NCBI RefSeq assembly: GCF_000158175.1
Contig: NZ_DS999411.1
Coordinates: 2,065,918-2,129,917 of the forward strand
Reading direction: 5' to 3'
DNA length: 64,000 nt
DNA from: Luminiphilus syltensis NOR5-1B
GTDB taxonomy: Bacteria > Pseudomonadota > Gammaproteobacteria > Pseudomonadales > Halieaceae
The notes under the pieces were generated by a model. It ran no database searches and was not told the DNA's origin. It saw nothing but the letters and a program-made list of their open reading frames with translations. This document shows positions 7,879-16,914 of the stretch, piece by piece; the stretch's first letter is position 1, and each line of letters starts with the position of its first letter. The translations under genes were made by a program, and so were the position numbers.

Positions 7879-9921
7879 ATGAAATTACCCCAACGCTTCG
7901 CTCACAGACCTGTGGTCATCACCTTGCTTACGGGCCTGTTGTCCCTTGCCGGCTGCGGGCGTGAGGATTCTTCCGAATCCGTCGCGGTCGAGGCCGCTGA
8001 TCTTGTGTTGCTCAACGGGTTTGTCTACACCGTTGACACAGAGAATTCCACCGCGGAAGCCGTGGCCATTGATGAGGGCAGGATCGTGTTTGTCGGAAGC
8101 AATGATGGCGCTTCGGCTTTTATCGGTGAGGGCACGGAGCAGCGTGATCTGGGCGGGCAGATGGTGTTGCCGGGGCTGCATGACATGCACATACATGCCC
8201 TTGCAGTGGTCGCGCCGGAACGCTGCGAACTGCAATCAAAGCCACTTTCGCTGGAGGCTATGGTTCCGGTGCTCGAGGCATGCATTGATCGCTTTGAGAT
8301 CGCTCCCGGCGACTGGCTGGTCGCCGGTCAGTGGTCCTTTTCCGCAGGTAACCAGCCTGGCGCTGACTTACCGACCATTCGCGCCGCTCTCGATGCGGTT
8401 TCCCGGGATCACCCGATTATTATTTATGGCGATGACGGTCACCACGCAGCGGCGAATAGTGCGGCACTGGCGCGCGCTGCCATTCCCGGTGGTGAAACGG
8501 TACCCATTAGCGCAGAGTCGTTAGCAACTACTTATGCGGGCTACGCACCCTACATAGAGGTCGATGCCACTGGAGAACCCGCGGGTGGTATCCACGAATC
8601 CGCACGGGGCTTGCTGCGCCCCATCTGGGTCGACGTTCTTGGGCTCGAAGGTGATCTCGCGGAGCGGTTACAGGAAATTGGGCCGATTCTGGCCGCTCGC
8701 GGTATTACAACGATTCAGGACCCTTTGGTGTACGCCAATATGTTGGAGGCCTATGCGCACTATGAGGCCAGCGGCACTATGCCATTTCGCGTACGGGCTG
8801 CCATGATGACCCCGAGCGCTGCCACGCTTGAAAATATCGCGCCACATATCGCGGAACTCGCCGAGGTGAGAAAGCGCTACGCAGATAGCGACTATATTCA
8901 TGCCGATGGGGTGAAACTGTTCGCCGATGCGGTACTCGAGGGGAACCCGCTGATCAACCCACCATCAAACCCTGTTGCGGCGGTACTCGACAAATTTAAG
9001 CAGCCCATTTTTTCCGGTAGCTTAGAAGACGATACCTTTGAACTGACCGGGTATGTCGATCAGGAGAGTGCTGAGTGTGCGGTCGTACAGCAATCGCCGG
9101 AGGCCTACAAGAGCGCTGAGGCGGCGGGCCGGTTCTTCGATAAGTTCGGTTTCTACCCAAAGCAGTGCATCCCCAATAGCGGTGTTCTCGAGCACAGCGA
9201 AGATTTTATTCGTCAATACATCAGCGCGGCTACCGAGGCGGGCTTCCATGTTCATGTGCACGCCCTGTCCGATAAGGCGGTAAGAATTGCCGTCGATGAA
9301 CTAGCGAGCGTTAAGCCCATCGCTGACCGCTTCGGTGTTTCGCAGAGTCTTGCTCATCTGCAGTTGGTACATCCCCAGGAACAGCAGCGTATCGGTGAGC
9401 TCGGTCTCGCGACCGTATTTACCTTTAATTGGACGGGACCTTTTTTCCCCTATGAAGTTTCTGTAAGACCCTTTATCGACGAGCTCGATGGTCTGGAAGA
9501 TATGTACAGGCCCGATGGGTATTACATCGAAAACCTGTATACGGCACGAACACTGCAGGATAATGGTGCATTGATTGTTCATGGCAGTGATGCACCCGTG
9601 GGTGGCAGAGATCCTGTGCCGTTTATCAATCTGATGTACTCGCTTTATCGCAGCGATGGCGACGTGGTACTCAATGCCGATGAGCGACTTGATATTGAAA
9701 GCGCTATCGAGGCGTTCACCATCAATGGGGCCAAGCTGTTCGGTCATGACGATGAGCTGGGTAGCATAGAGGTCGGTAAGATCGCCGATATTATTGCCAT
9801 CGATCAGAATTTACTCGCGCTCGCGCAAAGTGATGACATTGAACGGATTGCTGATACGCAGGTATTGCTGACTGTGTTTGATGGTCGGATCGTTTACGAG
9901 CGCTCAGCGAATGATCAGTGA
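7879..9921 (+). CDS. amidohydrolase family 3 (YtcJ-like) lipoprotein
   Basis: A 680-residue protein with a lipoprotein signal peptide: basic start, hydrophobic core and lipobox LAGC (Cys about residue 26). The mature enzyme should be membrane-anchored in the periplasm. It has the amidohydrolase-3 pattern: an N-terminal beta strand LVLLNGFVYTVD, the metal-binding DMHIHALAV near residue 102, further metal His/Lys candidates in HVHVHALSDKAV and LAHLQLVHP, a catalytic Asp region VHGSDAPVGGRDP, and the closing ADIIAIDQNL. Family members hydrolyse amides or formamides; the substrate cannot be deduced. A cysteine-containing insertion lies near residues 355-440. It is a single gene with its own ribosome-binding site. 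Confidence 0.82.
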   Translation: MKLPQRFAHRPVVITLLTGLLSLAGCGREDSSESVAVEAADLVLLNGFVYTVDTENSTAEAVAIDEGRIVFVGSNDGASAFIGEGTEQRDLGGQMVLPGLHDMHIHALAVVAPERCELQSKPLSLEAMVPVLEACIDRFEIAPGDWLVAGQWSFSAGNQPGADLPTIRAALDAVSRDHPIIIYGDDGHHAAANSAALARAAIPGGETVPISAESLATTYAGYAPYIEVDATGEPAGGIHESARGLLRPIWVDVLGLEGDLAERLQEIGPILAARGITTIQDPLVYANMLEAYAHYEASGTMPFRVRAAMMTPSAATLENIAPHIAELAEVRKRYADSDYIHADGVKLFADAVLEGNPLINPPSNPVAAVLDKFKQPIFSGSLEDDTFELTGYVDQESAECAVVQQSPEAYKSAEAAGRFFDKFGFYPKQCIPNSGVLEHSEDFIRQYISAATEAGFHVHVHALSDKAVRIAVDELASVKPIADRFGVSQSLAHLQLVHPQEQQRIGELGLATVFTFNWTGPFFPYEVSVRPFIDELDGLEDMYRPDGYYIENLYTARTLQDNGALIVHGSDAPVGGRDPVPFINLMYSLYRSDGDVVLNADERLDIESAIEAFTINGAKLFGHDDELGSIEVGKIADIIAIDQNLLALAQSDDIERIADTQVLLTVFDGRIVYERSANDQ

Positions 9922-10048
9922 TGCTGGAATCATTAAGTATTTTTTACTATCCGCCGTTGCTCCGTGCTTTGTCCAAAATTTCTTTGACTACACTCGTGTT
10001 TAAACGAGCGGCCGTCACTTAACCAAGAATCCATCGATAGGAAAAATA

Positions 10049-11194
10049 ATGACATCTGAATTGAAAAACTCACCTTTTTACAACTTACAATTGGCAGTCA
10101 ACCCCGATATCGAATGGAGCCCCTGGGCCGGCTGTAAAACGCCGGTCGCAATCCATGAACTCGACGACGAGTTACGTGCGGTGCGTAATGGCACGATTGT
10201 TTTCGATATGTCACCGGTGGTTAAGTATCAGGTCACAGGCACTGACGCTCAGGTTTTTCTAGACAAGATTTCTACACGTTCGATGGCGATTAAGCCAGGT
10301 CGGGTTACATATACCTGCTGGACTAATGCGCAAGGCATGTTAGTGGACGATGGCACGGTGTTTCGTTTCTCTGAAACCGAGTTCAGAATGTTGCCGAATT
10401 CGCGAGACGATGACTATTACGCTCAGCAAGCGGAAGGCCTCGATGTAGAGGTAACAGACGTTTCTCATAACAGTGCAGCCCTGACCGTACAGGGCAAAAC
10501 AGCGGCGACGGTGTTAACCCGGATGGGCATCAAAAATCTCGTGGATATGAAGCCCTTTGATTTTGCCACATTCGATTCTCCCGCTGGGGAGCTCATGATA
10601 TCGCGCACCGGTTTTTTTGGGGATTTGGGCTATGAGTTGTGGTTCAGCCTTGATCAGGTAGAAGCGGTGTGGGACGCCGTGCTGGCTGCGGGAGCGTTGC
10701 CTGTCGGTATTGTCACCTTGTGCAATGCGCGATTGGAGGCAGGCCATATTATTCCAGATAATGAGTTTGAACTGGAACCGGCCAAATATGATGGCAGTGA
10801 ACCCGATTCCTTTAACAGGACACCGTTTGATCTCGGTCTGGGCTTTGTCATTAATCTGGATAAGGGCGACTTTGTTGGTCGCGATGCGCTGATAGCGGAA
10901 AAGGAGCGAGGTTCGACATGGCAGCTGGTTGCTTTGGAGCTTGACTGCGACCACGGCGCTGCGCAACGAGATGTTGTCGCTGTCAATGGTGTTGAGGTGG
11001 GTTTTGTGACATCCGGTCTGTTTTCTGTGAACCTGGGGAAAAGTATTGCATTGGCCACCGTTAAATCCGGCAGCACCAGCCCTGGTGGCAGTGCATCGGT
11101 TGTTGTCAACGGGGTTAAGGTGGATGCCGTAGTGGTTGATACGCCATTTTATAAGTCACCGCGTAAAGCGCAGACACCAGCCCCGATGCTATAA
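10049..11194 (+). CDS. GcvT-fold aminomethyltransferase-family enzyme, probable folate-dependent demethylase
   Basis: A 381-residue protein with the GcvT fold: N-terminal AVRNGTIVFDMSPVVKYQVTGTDAQVFLDKI, the YTCWTNAQGMLVDDGTVFRF folate-binding strand region, SRTGFFGDLGYELWF in the middle, and a C-terminal barrel with the GFVTSGLFSVNLGKSIALATV pattern. Proteins of this type transfer a methyl or methylene group from an N- or S-methyl substrate to tetrahydrofolate. Examples include glycine cleavage T-protein, sarcosine and dimethylglycine demethylases and DmdA. No glycine cleavage partners (gcvH, gcvP) are adjacent, so a role in methylamine, betaine or DMSP catabolism is more likely than glycine cleavage. 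The substrate is open. ATG 10049 has an AGGAAAA ribosome-binding site. Confidence 0.75.
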   Translation: MTSELKNSPFYNLQLAVNPDIEWSPWAGCKTPVAIHELDDELRAVRNGTIVFDMSPVVKYQVTGTDAQVFLDKISTRSMAIKPGRVTYTCWTNAQGMLVDDGTVFRFSETEFRMLPNSRDDDYYAQQAEGLDVEVTDVSHNSAALTVQGKTAATVLTRMGIKNLVDMKPFDFATFDSPAGELMISRTGFFGDLGYELWFSLDQVEAVWDAVLAAGALPVGIVTLCNARLEAGHIIPDNEFELEPAKYDGSEPDSFNRTPFDLGLGFVINLDKGDFVGRDALIAEKERGSTWQLVALELDCDHGAAQRDVVAVNGVEVGFVTSGLFSVNLGKSIALATVKSGSTSPGGSASVVVNGVKVDAVVVDTPFYKSPRKAQTPAPML

Positions 11195-11247
11195 ATCGGT
11201 TCCAACCCGTTAACTGGTCGCTATGAAAAGTGTGCGGACCTCTAAGG

Positions 11248-13026
11248 TCAGTCCGGCGCGGCCCAGACCAGTGCGACGAGCTTGCTGCCGGGATCCAGGG
11301 GCGGCTCCTCGTCCTGAGTACAGACACGCAGTTTCTGCCCCTCGCCGAGGGCGAAAAGCGGGATCAATCGGTTGCCCGTAGTCTGCTTCCAGTTGTCCAG
11401 GTCAAAGGATTCGGTGAGATTGATTACCTTAAGCTCTGCGCCCTGGGCAAGGAGGCTGGCAAACTTCTCATAAGACAGGTCCTCGCTGAACATACGCGGT
11501 ACCTGGTAATCCTCTGACAGGCGCTCGCGCTCGCTCGCGTCCCGGTCCTCGCCGGTTCGCAGGCTGAATACCCGGTTAGGGCCGAACTCGCTCCGGAACT
11601 TCATGCAGGCCAGCGTATTCCAGCGGGAGCGCCGGGACACGGCGAAGAGCCAGCCGATGCCGACCCGCTCCAGGTACTGGTCTGCATGCGAGGAGACCGG
11701 GTCGCCGAAGTAAGTCTCGAGGCCGACCATGCGCGCCGCACGGACCTCCTCATAGGAGGTATCGGCGAGCTTGATCCGAAAGCCCTGACGCTGGAGCACA
11801 TCACCGATGGCCCGCGCCACGCGGTTGGCACCGACGATGAGCATGCCATTGGGCTCTTCTTCGGCTAGGCCCAGGGCGCGGGTAACGGGGCGGGCAGTAA
11901 TGCTCTGCAGGACCACCGTGGCGATGATTACGAGGAAGGTGTAGGGCACCAGGTCAACCGCGTCAGCATAGCCGGCATCGGCCAGGCGCAGCGCAAAAAG
12001 GCTGGACACAGCGGCGGCGACGATTCCCCGGGGCGCTACCCAGGCCAGCAGCGCCCGCTGCTGCCAGCTGTAGCCTGCGCCCAGAGTGCAGGCCCAGACC
12101 ATCACCGGCCGCGCGAGTAGCACTACCAGCAGTACGGCCGCGCCCGACCAGCCGGTGGCGAGGATGTCCATGGGGTCGACTCGGGCGCCGAGAACGACAA
12201 ACAGCACGGAGATCACCAGGATCGACAGGCTCTCCTTAAAGCTCAGAATTTCGCTGACGTCGACGTCCTTCATGTTGCCCAGTAACACGCCCATTACCGT
12301 GACCGCCAGCAGACCGGACTCGTGAGCCGTGTAATCGCTGGCGGCAAAGACGAGCACCACCCAGGCCAGGGTGACCACGTTGGCCAGATATTCGGGCACC
12401 CAGTGCCGGCGCAGCGCAAAGCCGAGGCTGAAGGCCCCGGCAATGCCGACTCCAAGACCCGCGGCAATGCTTTTGCCAAAGACCATGAAGCCCTGGCTGC
12501 CAGTAACGAGGTACTGAAAGACAAGCACCGCGAGCAGCGCGCCCACCGGATCGATGAGAATACCCTCCCAGCGCAGCACCTGGCTGACATCGGCGCGGGC
12601 GCGCATGGTGCGCAGCAGCGGATTGATTACCGTCGGTCCGGTCACCACCATGAGCGCGGCGAAGAGCAGGGCCAGGTAAGGCGTAAATCCAGCCAACAGA
12701 ACACAGCCACCGGCGATGAGCAGCCAGTTCAGCAGCGCACCCCAGCTCACCAGGTTGGTCACTGTGCGGCCGTGGCCGCGCAGGTCGCGGAAGCGCAGCG
12801 TGAGCCCACCCTCGAAAAGGACCAGCGCGACCCCCAGGGAAATGAACGGGAACAGCAGATCGCCGAACTGCTCGTCCGGACGCAGGAGTCCGGTCACGGG
12901 GCCGGCGACGATGCCCAGGATGAGCAGGGCGAGGATGGAGGGCGTTCTCAGCCGCCAGGACAGCCACTGTGCCCCTACGCCGAGGACCAGCACGGCGGCG
13001 AGAATATACAGTAGTTGGTTTTCCAT
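11248..13026 (-). CDS. CPA1-type Na+(K+)/H+ antiporter with C-terminal RCK/TrkA domains
   Basis: A 592-residue protein. About 12 membrane helices occupy residues 1-390, with the CPA1 signatures LFEGGLTLRFRDL, VVTGPTVINPLLR and WEGILIDPVGALLAV; the IDP Asp is the likely cation/proton site. A cytoplasmic nucleotide-binding RCK_N domain follows (NGMLIVGANRVARAIGDVL, about 395-520), then a TrkA_C-like end. The protein exchanges Na+ or K+ for protons across the inner membrane, probably gated by a nucleotide. Base composition looks more GC-rich than in its neighbours. Downstream it converges with the GcvT-like gene. Upstream lies a repeat-filled intergenic region. Confidence 0.88.
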   Translation of the reverse strand: MENQLLYILAAVLVLGVGAQWLSWRLRTPSILALLILGIVAGPVTGLLRPDEQFGDLLFPFISLGVALVLFEGGLTLRFRDLRGHGRTVTNLVSWGALLNWLLIAGGCVLLAGFTPYLALLFAALMVVTGPTVINPLLRTMRARADVSQVLRWEGILIDPVGALLAVLVFQYLVTGSQGFMVFGKSIAAGLGVGIAGAFSLGFALRRHWVPEYLANVVTLAWVVLVFAASDYTAHESGLLAVTVMGVLLGNMKDVDVSEILSFKESLSILVISVLFVVLGARVDPMDILATGWSGAAVLLVVLLARPVMVWACTLGAGYSWQQRALLAWVAPRGIVAAAVSSLFALRLADAGYADAVDLVPYTFLVIIATVVLQSITARPVTRALGLAEEEPNGMLIVGANRVARAIGDVLQRQGFRIKLADTSYEEVRAARMVGLETYFGDPVSSHADQYLERVGIGWLFAVSRRSRWNTLACMKFRSEFGPNRVFSLRTGEDRDASERERLSEDYQVPRMFSEDLSYEKFASLLAQGAELKVINLTESFDLDNWKQTTGNRLIPLFALGEGQKLRVCTQDEEPPLDPGSKLVALVWAAPD

Positions 13027-13231
13027 GGAGCGTCCCCGGAGCAGTAGGCCGCCCTCAGGGCGACGTCAGTCGTGGTCGCTACAGTACATCCTCCAGAGGG
13101 CGTTGACGACTGGATCGCCAGATGTCGTTCCCTACGGCGCACCCATAAAGCGGGGTAGGCTCTTTGGCTCTACTACCGATTCAGCATTAGCCATCGAGAT
13201 ATCGGAGACGTCCTTACGGAGCGGGGCATTA

Positions 13232-13262
13232 CTGCCAAACAATAAAAAAGGGCTGTATCGCG
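13232..13262 (-). terminator. possible weak intrinsic terminator of the RND operon
   Basis: On the minus strand AAAGGG and GCCCTTTTTT can pair across a loop of about 12 bases and end in a T run. It lies downstream of the RND pump gene and its repeat array. The stem is short, so termination is uncertain. Confidence 0.4.
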
Positions 13263-13360
13263 AAAACCCTTTGCTATAGAAAAAAATGGCTCCCTCGGCC
13301 CGCAAGCACAGCGCGCAGTCGTTCGAGGGCTCGCAGCGGTGTCGCTCGAATTCACCGTTC

Positions 13361-13423
13361 CTCCAGCCCTCGCGGTACGCTCGGTCGTTCGAACGGCGTC
13401 GAGCGCTGCTCGCAAAAACCCCG
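13361..13423. repeat. 63-bp segment related to the tRNA-Asn tail array
   Basis: This segment (opening CTCCAGCCCTCGCG on the plus strand) aligns nearly end to end with the matching part of each unit in the array at 18700-19230, for example 18774-18836. By eye about 85 percent of positions agree. Orientation is the same relative to the RND operon. It directly abuts the 49-bp tandem array. Confidence 0.75.
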
Positions 13424-13669
13424 GCTCGTCGCTCCCGCACATCCGTGTGCTCCGCGAAGCGCCACCGTCTCCGGCTCGTCGCTCTCGCACATCCGTGTGC
13501 CCCGCGACGCGCCACCGTCCTGTCTCGACGCTCTCGCACATCCGTGTGCTCCGCGACGCGCCACCGTTCTGTCTCGTAGCTCTCGCACATCCGTGTGCTC
13601 CGCGACGCGCCACCGTCCTGTCTCGTCGCTCTCGCACATCCGTGTGCTCCGCGACGCGCCACCGTCCTG
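13421..13669. repeat. five tandem copies of a 49-50 bp hairpin repeat
   Basis: The core GCACATCCGTGTGC recurs at 13437, 13487, 13536, 13585 and 13634, giving periods of 50, 49, 49 and 49. Copies differ by only a few substitutions. Each can fold: GCACA pairs with TGTGC around TCCG, and flanking GTCG pairs with CGAC. There are no variable spacers, so this is not CRISPR. The open frames through it on both strands are by-products of a repeat without stop codons. It lies between the RND pump gene and the antiporter gene, which are on the same strand. Confidence 0.85.
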
Positions 13670-13711
13670 GTGGCGACCCCGCCCGTTTCGAGCTGTCGTG
13701 CCCGGTCGGGC

Positions 13712-16700
13712 TTACGGGCTGATTATGGGTGAACTCACTTCAGTATTCTTGCTGGCGAGCGACAGTGATTGATCGGAGATCGACGCGTTGCTTCTGCCTC
13801 GCGTCAGCCACTGGTAGGTATTTGACCCCAGCATCAGCAGGCAGGGCGTCAGAACCAGGGTCAGGACGGTGGCGAAAGTCAGTCCGCCAGCGATGGCGCT
13901 GGCCAACCCCTTCCACCACTGGGTCGATGGCGCGCCGAATGAGAGCTCGCGTCCGGCCAGATCCGCGTTAAGCCCGATTACCATGGGCATCACCCCGAGA
14001 ATGGTGGTGAGCGCTGTCAATAGCACCGGCCGCCGCCGCTGCAGTGCGGTTTGCAGGATAGCTGTCTGGGGATCAATGCCTTGAGCACGGTGCCGGTTGT
14101 AGGTATCGATCAGCACGATGTTATTGTTGACGACGATGCCAGCGAGGGCAATAACGCCGATGCCTCCCATCACCACACCGAAAGGGTTTCCGGTTACCAG
14201 CAATCCGAGCAACACCCCGGCAGTCGAGAAGACGATGGCACTGAGCACCACGAACGCCTGGTAGAAGCTGTTGAATTGGGCGACGAGTGCCGCCAGCATC
14301 AGGACAATGGCCACAGCGAACGCACCCAGAAGAAAGCCGATTGATTCCTGCAAGTCCTTGTCCTCTCCTTTGAACCTGACCAAAACGCCTTCGGGTATTT
14401 CGGTAGTATCGAGTTGGGCACTGAGCAGCCGGGTCTGTGTGTCCGGGAGAAGCCCGGTATCAACATTGGCCTTCACCGCCATAATGCGTTGCCCGTTGAC
14501 TCGGTTAATCGCCCCTGTTGGCTGGGACGCCTCGAAGTCCACAAAATTCTTCACAGGAACCTGGCCGTTTTCTGTAGGAACGTGCAGGGATTGCAGCCGC
14601 TCTATCGTGCGTTCCCTGAAAGGAAAACGAATGCGAATGTCTACCGAATCATCGACGTCTTCCGGTCGGTACTCCCCGAGCAAAATTCCGTTGGTGGTCA
14701 GTTGCACCGCTTCTCCGAGAAGTGCGATATCTGCGCCGACCCGGGCGGCCTGCTCACGGTCCACCCGCAGCCGCCATTCGACCCCTTCCAGCGGGCGGCT
14801 ATCCTCCACATCAACGAAGCCGCCAACATGGTTCATGGCCAGACGAATTTCTTCGATGGCGGATGCGAGCCGACGCGGGTTTGGCGAACTGACTTCGACC
14901 TCGATTGGCTTGCCGGCCGTGGGGCCCGAGGCCGCCTCCTGCACCTGAAGCACGATACCGGGCAGGTCGGCAGTACGCTTACGAACTTCGGCGATGATTG
15001 CTTTCGCCGGTCGCCGTTGGTCCCACTCGGTAAAAATGAGTTGCAACGTGCCGATGACATCTTCTGCGCGATTCTGGACGACACCACCTTTGCCGTAGGT
15101 TCGCGTGTACAGGCTCTTGACCCCGGGAAGTCCGATCAGCCGTTGTTCGACTTCGCGCACGATCGCGTCACGCTCATACACCGATAAGTTGCCACGGGCC
15201 CGGACTTGTACCTGAGCGGTTTCAGGTTCTACTTCTGGGAAGAACTCCAGTCCATTACCGAGACTGCCGTAAGCGATGTAGGTGCCGATCAGGAACGCCA
15301 TGGCGCCCATCAGGGTTTTTCCTGGGTGAAGCAACAATCGCTTGAGGACACGATAGTAGCGATCGTCCTCGTTCACTACCTCGAGATCATCGTCTTCGAG
15401 ATCATTGCCAACAGGAGGTTCAGATGTGCTCTTGCCGCTCAATCGGGATGTCAATAAGCCGCCCAGAACCGGCACGAACACCAGCGCCATAAATAAGGAT
15501 GCGCCCAACGTCACGATGACGGTGGCCGGCAGGTATTTCATGAATTCGCCGACAATTCCCGGCCAGAACAGCAGGGGTACGAATACCGCCAATGTCGTCG
15601 CGGTTGAGGCGATGATCGGCCATGCCATGCGCTTGGCAGCACCGGCGTAAGCCGTTTTTCCATCCATGCCGCGGCTCAGTCGTCGGTCTGCAAGCTCAAC
15701 GGTGATAATTGCTCCGTCGACGAGCATGCCGACGACGAGAATGAGGCTGAACAAGACGACGATGTTCAGGGTATAACCCAGCGCAGAGATCGCCAGAATG
15801 CCGGCGAGAAACGAACCGGGAATCGCCACTCCCACAAGGAGTGCCGGCCGCGGTCCGAGGGCTATAATAGCGACCACCATCACCAGGAAAATAGCGCTGA
15901 TGACATTGTTCTGCAGGTCGCCGAGCATATCGCGGGTCTGCTTGGATTTGTCCTGTAAGTAGTCGGCTTGCAGATCACCTTCCCAATCGGTGAGGTGTTG
16001 CCCGATGATCTGGCGGGCCTCTTCTACGGTCTCGATAATGTTGGCACCCACGCGCTTTTTGACCTCGAGTGCGATCGCGGGCTCGCCGTTGACTCGGGCG
16101 AAGCCGTTCGGATCCTTGAAGGTTCGGTAAATACTGCCTACATCGCCGAACGTCACCACCTGTTCCCCGTCGACCTTCAGTGGCAGGCGCTGGACATCGC
16201 TATAGCTTTCTATGACCCCGGGTACCTGAACGCTGATGTTGCCAGCCTCAGATTCGACAGCGCCCGCAGCAACCAGTCGATTATTGCGACGCACTCGGGT
16301 AAGGACCTCGTCAAAGGACAGATCGTAGGCCTGAAGACGATGGGGGTCGACGATGATATCGACCACGGATTCACGATCTCCCGCAATATCGACCTCCAAC
16401 ACCGAACTGATGCCCTCAAGGGCATCGCGGAGGGTGCGGGCGCGTGCCAACAGCTCGCGCTCGGGCAGCGACCCGGAGAGCGCGACGGTGAGTACTGGGA
16501 ACAGGGCGGGATTGATCTCCTGTACACGCGGCTCTTCGGTTTCTGAGGGGAGTTCACTCTTTGCCACATCGACTTTTTCCCGGACATCGCGCAACGCCTC
16601 GTCGGGGTCGAAGCCGGCATCAAATTCCAACGTCAGCGATGCATGACCCTGGCTGCCCACCGAGCGGATTTCCTCCAGTCCCGGTATCGCCCGCAACTCC

Positions 16701-16909
16701 TGCTCCATCGGGCGCAGCAGTAAACGCTCCGCATCTTTTGGCGATATGCCCTCATGCACTAACGAGACATAGATCGTCGGAATGGTCACATCCGGTTCTG
16801 CCTCTTTCGGGATAGAGGTATACGCCTGTGCGCCCGCAAGAAGGATGGCCAGCAAAGCGAGTATAACGAGGCGAGTGCGTGAGAAGGCGGCATTGATCAA
16901 GGTGTACAT
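13712..16909 (-). CDS. RND-family efflux pump, inner-membrane permease (HAE1/AcrB-like)
   Basis: A 1065-residue protein of typical RND length. Twelve membrane helices fall in two repeats, with a large periplasmic loop after TM1 and another after TM7. Landmarks are the N-terminal ILLAGAQAYTSIPKEAEPDV (family form SIPKEAEPDV), VVGMLVDGAIITVELADR with the TM4 Asp of the proton relay, PIIASTATTLAVFVPLLFWPG, and the TM11 segment VLLTALTTILGVMPMVIGL. The protein exports a substrate using the proton gradient. It begins five bases after the adaptor gene and is the last gene of a regulator-adaptor-pump operon. No outer-membrane channel gene is adjacent. The substrate cannot be deduced. Confidence 0.93.
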   Translation of the reverse strand: MYTLINAAFSRTRLVILALLAILLAGAQAYTSIPKEAEPDVTIPTIYVSLVHEGISPKDAERLLLRPMEQELRAIPGLEEIRSVGSQGHASLTLEFDAGFDPDEALRDVREKVDVAKSELPSETEEPRVQEINPALFPVLTVALSGSLPERELLARARTLRDALEGISSVLEVDIAGDRESVVDIIVDPHRLQAYDLSFDEVLTRVRRNNRLVAAGAVESEAGNISVQVPGVIESYSDVQRLPLKVDGEQVVTFGDVGSIYRTFKDPNGFARVNGEPAIALEVKKRVGANIIETVEEARQIIGQHLTDWEGDLQADYLQDKSKQTRDMLGDLQNNVISAIFLVMVVAIIALGPRPALLVGVAIPGSFLAGILAISALGYTLNIVVLFSLILVVGMLVDGAIITVELADRRLSRGMDGKTAYAGAAKRMAWPIIASTATTLAVFVPLLFWPGIVGEFMKYLPATVIVTLGASLFMALVFVPVLGGLLTSRLSGKSTSEPPVGNDLEDDDLEVVNEDDRYYRVLKRLLLHPGKTLMGAMAFLIGTYIAYGSLGNGLEFFPEVEPETAQVQVRARGNLSVYERDAIVREVEQRLIGLPGVKSLYTRTYGKGGVVQNRAEDVIGTLQLIFTEWDQRRPAKAIIAEVRKRTADLPGIVLQVQEAASGPTAGKPIEVEVSSPNPRRLASAIEEIRLAMNHVGGFVDVEDSRPLEGVEWRLRVDREQAARVGADIALLGEAVQLTTNGILLGEYRPEDVDDSVDIRIRFPFRERTIERLQSLHVPTENGQVPVKNFVDFEASQPTGAINRVNGQRIMAVKANVDTGLLPDTQTRLLSAQLDTTEIPEGVLVRFKGEDKDLQESIGFLLGAFAVAIVLMLAALVAQFNSFYQAFVVLSAIVFSTAGVLLGLLVTGNPFGVVMGGIGVIALAGIVVNNNIVLIDTYNRHRAQGIDPQTAILQTALQRRRPVLLTALTTILGVMPMVIGLNADLAGRELSFGAPSTQWWKGLASAIAGGLTFATVLTLVLTPCLLMLGSNTYQWLTRGRSNASISDQSLSLASKNTEVSSPIISP

Positions 16910-16914
16910 GCGCG

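Noticed and set aside
12322-13014. 230-residue Gln/His/Glu-rich ORF opposite the antiporter gene
   Set aside because: It is antisense to conserved membrane helices, with biased composition and no family.
13132-13662. Overlapping ORFs with HTDVRERR / HGCARAT repeats
   Set aside because: All derive from the 49-bp tandem repeat, which has no stop in several frames on both strands. No start site or protein family fits.
13421-13669. CRISPR-like regular array
   Set aside because: Units are contiguous and nearly identical over the whole period. There are no unique spacers and no cas genes in the window.
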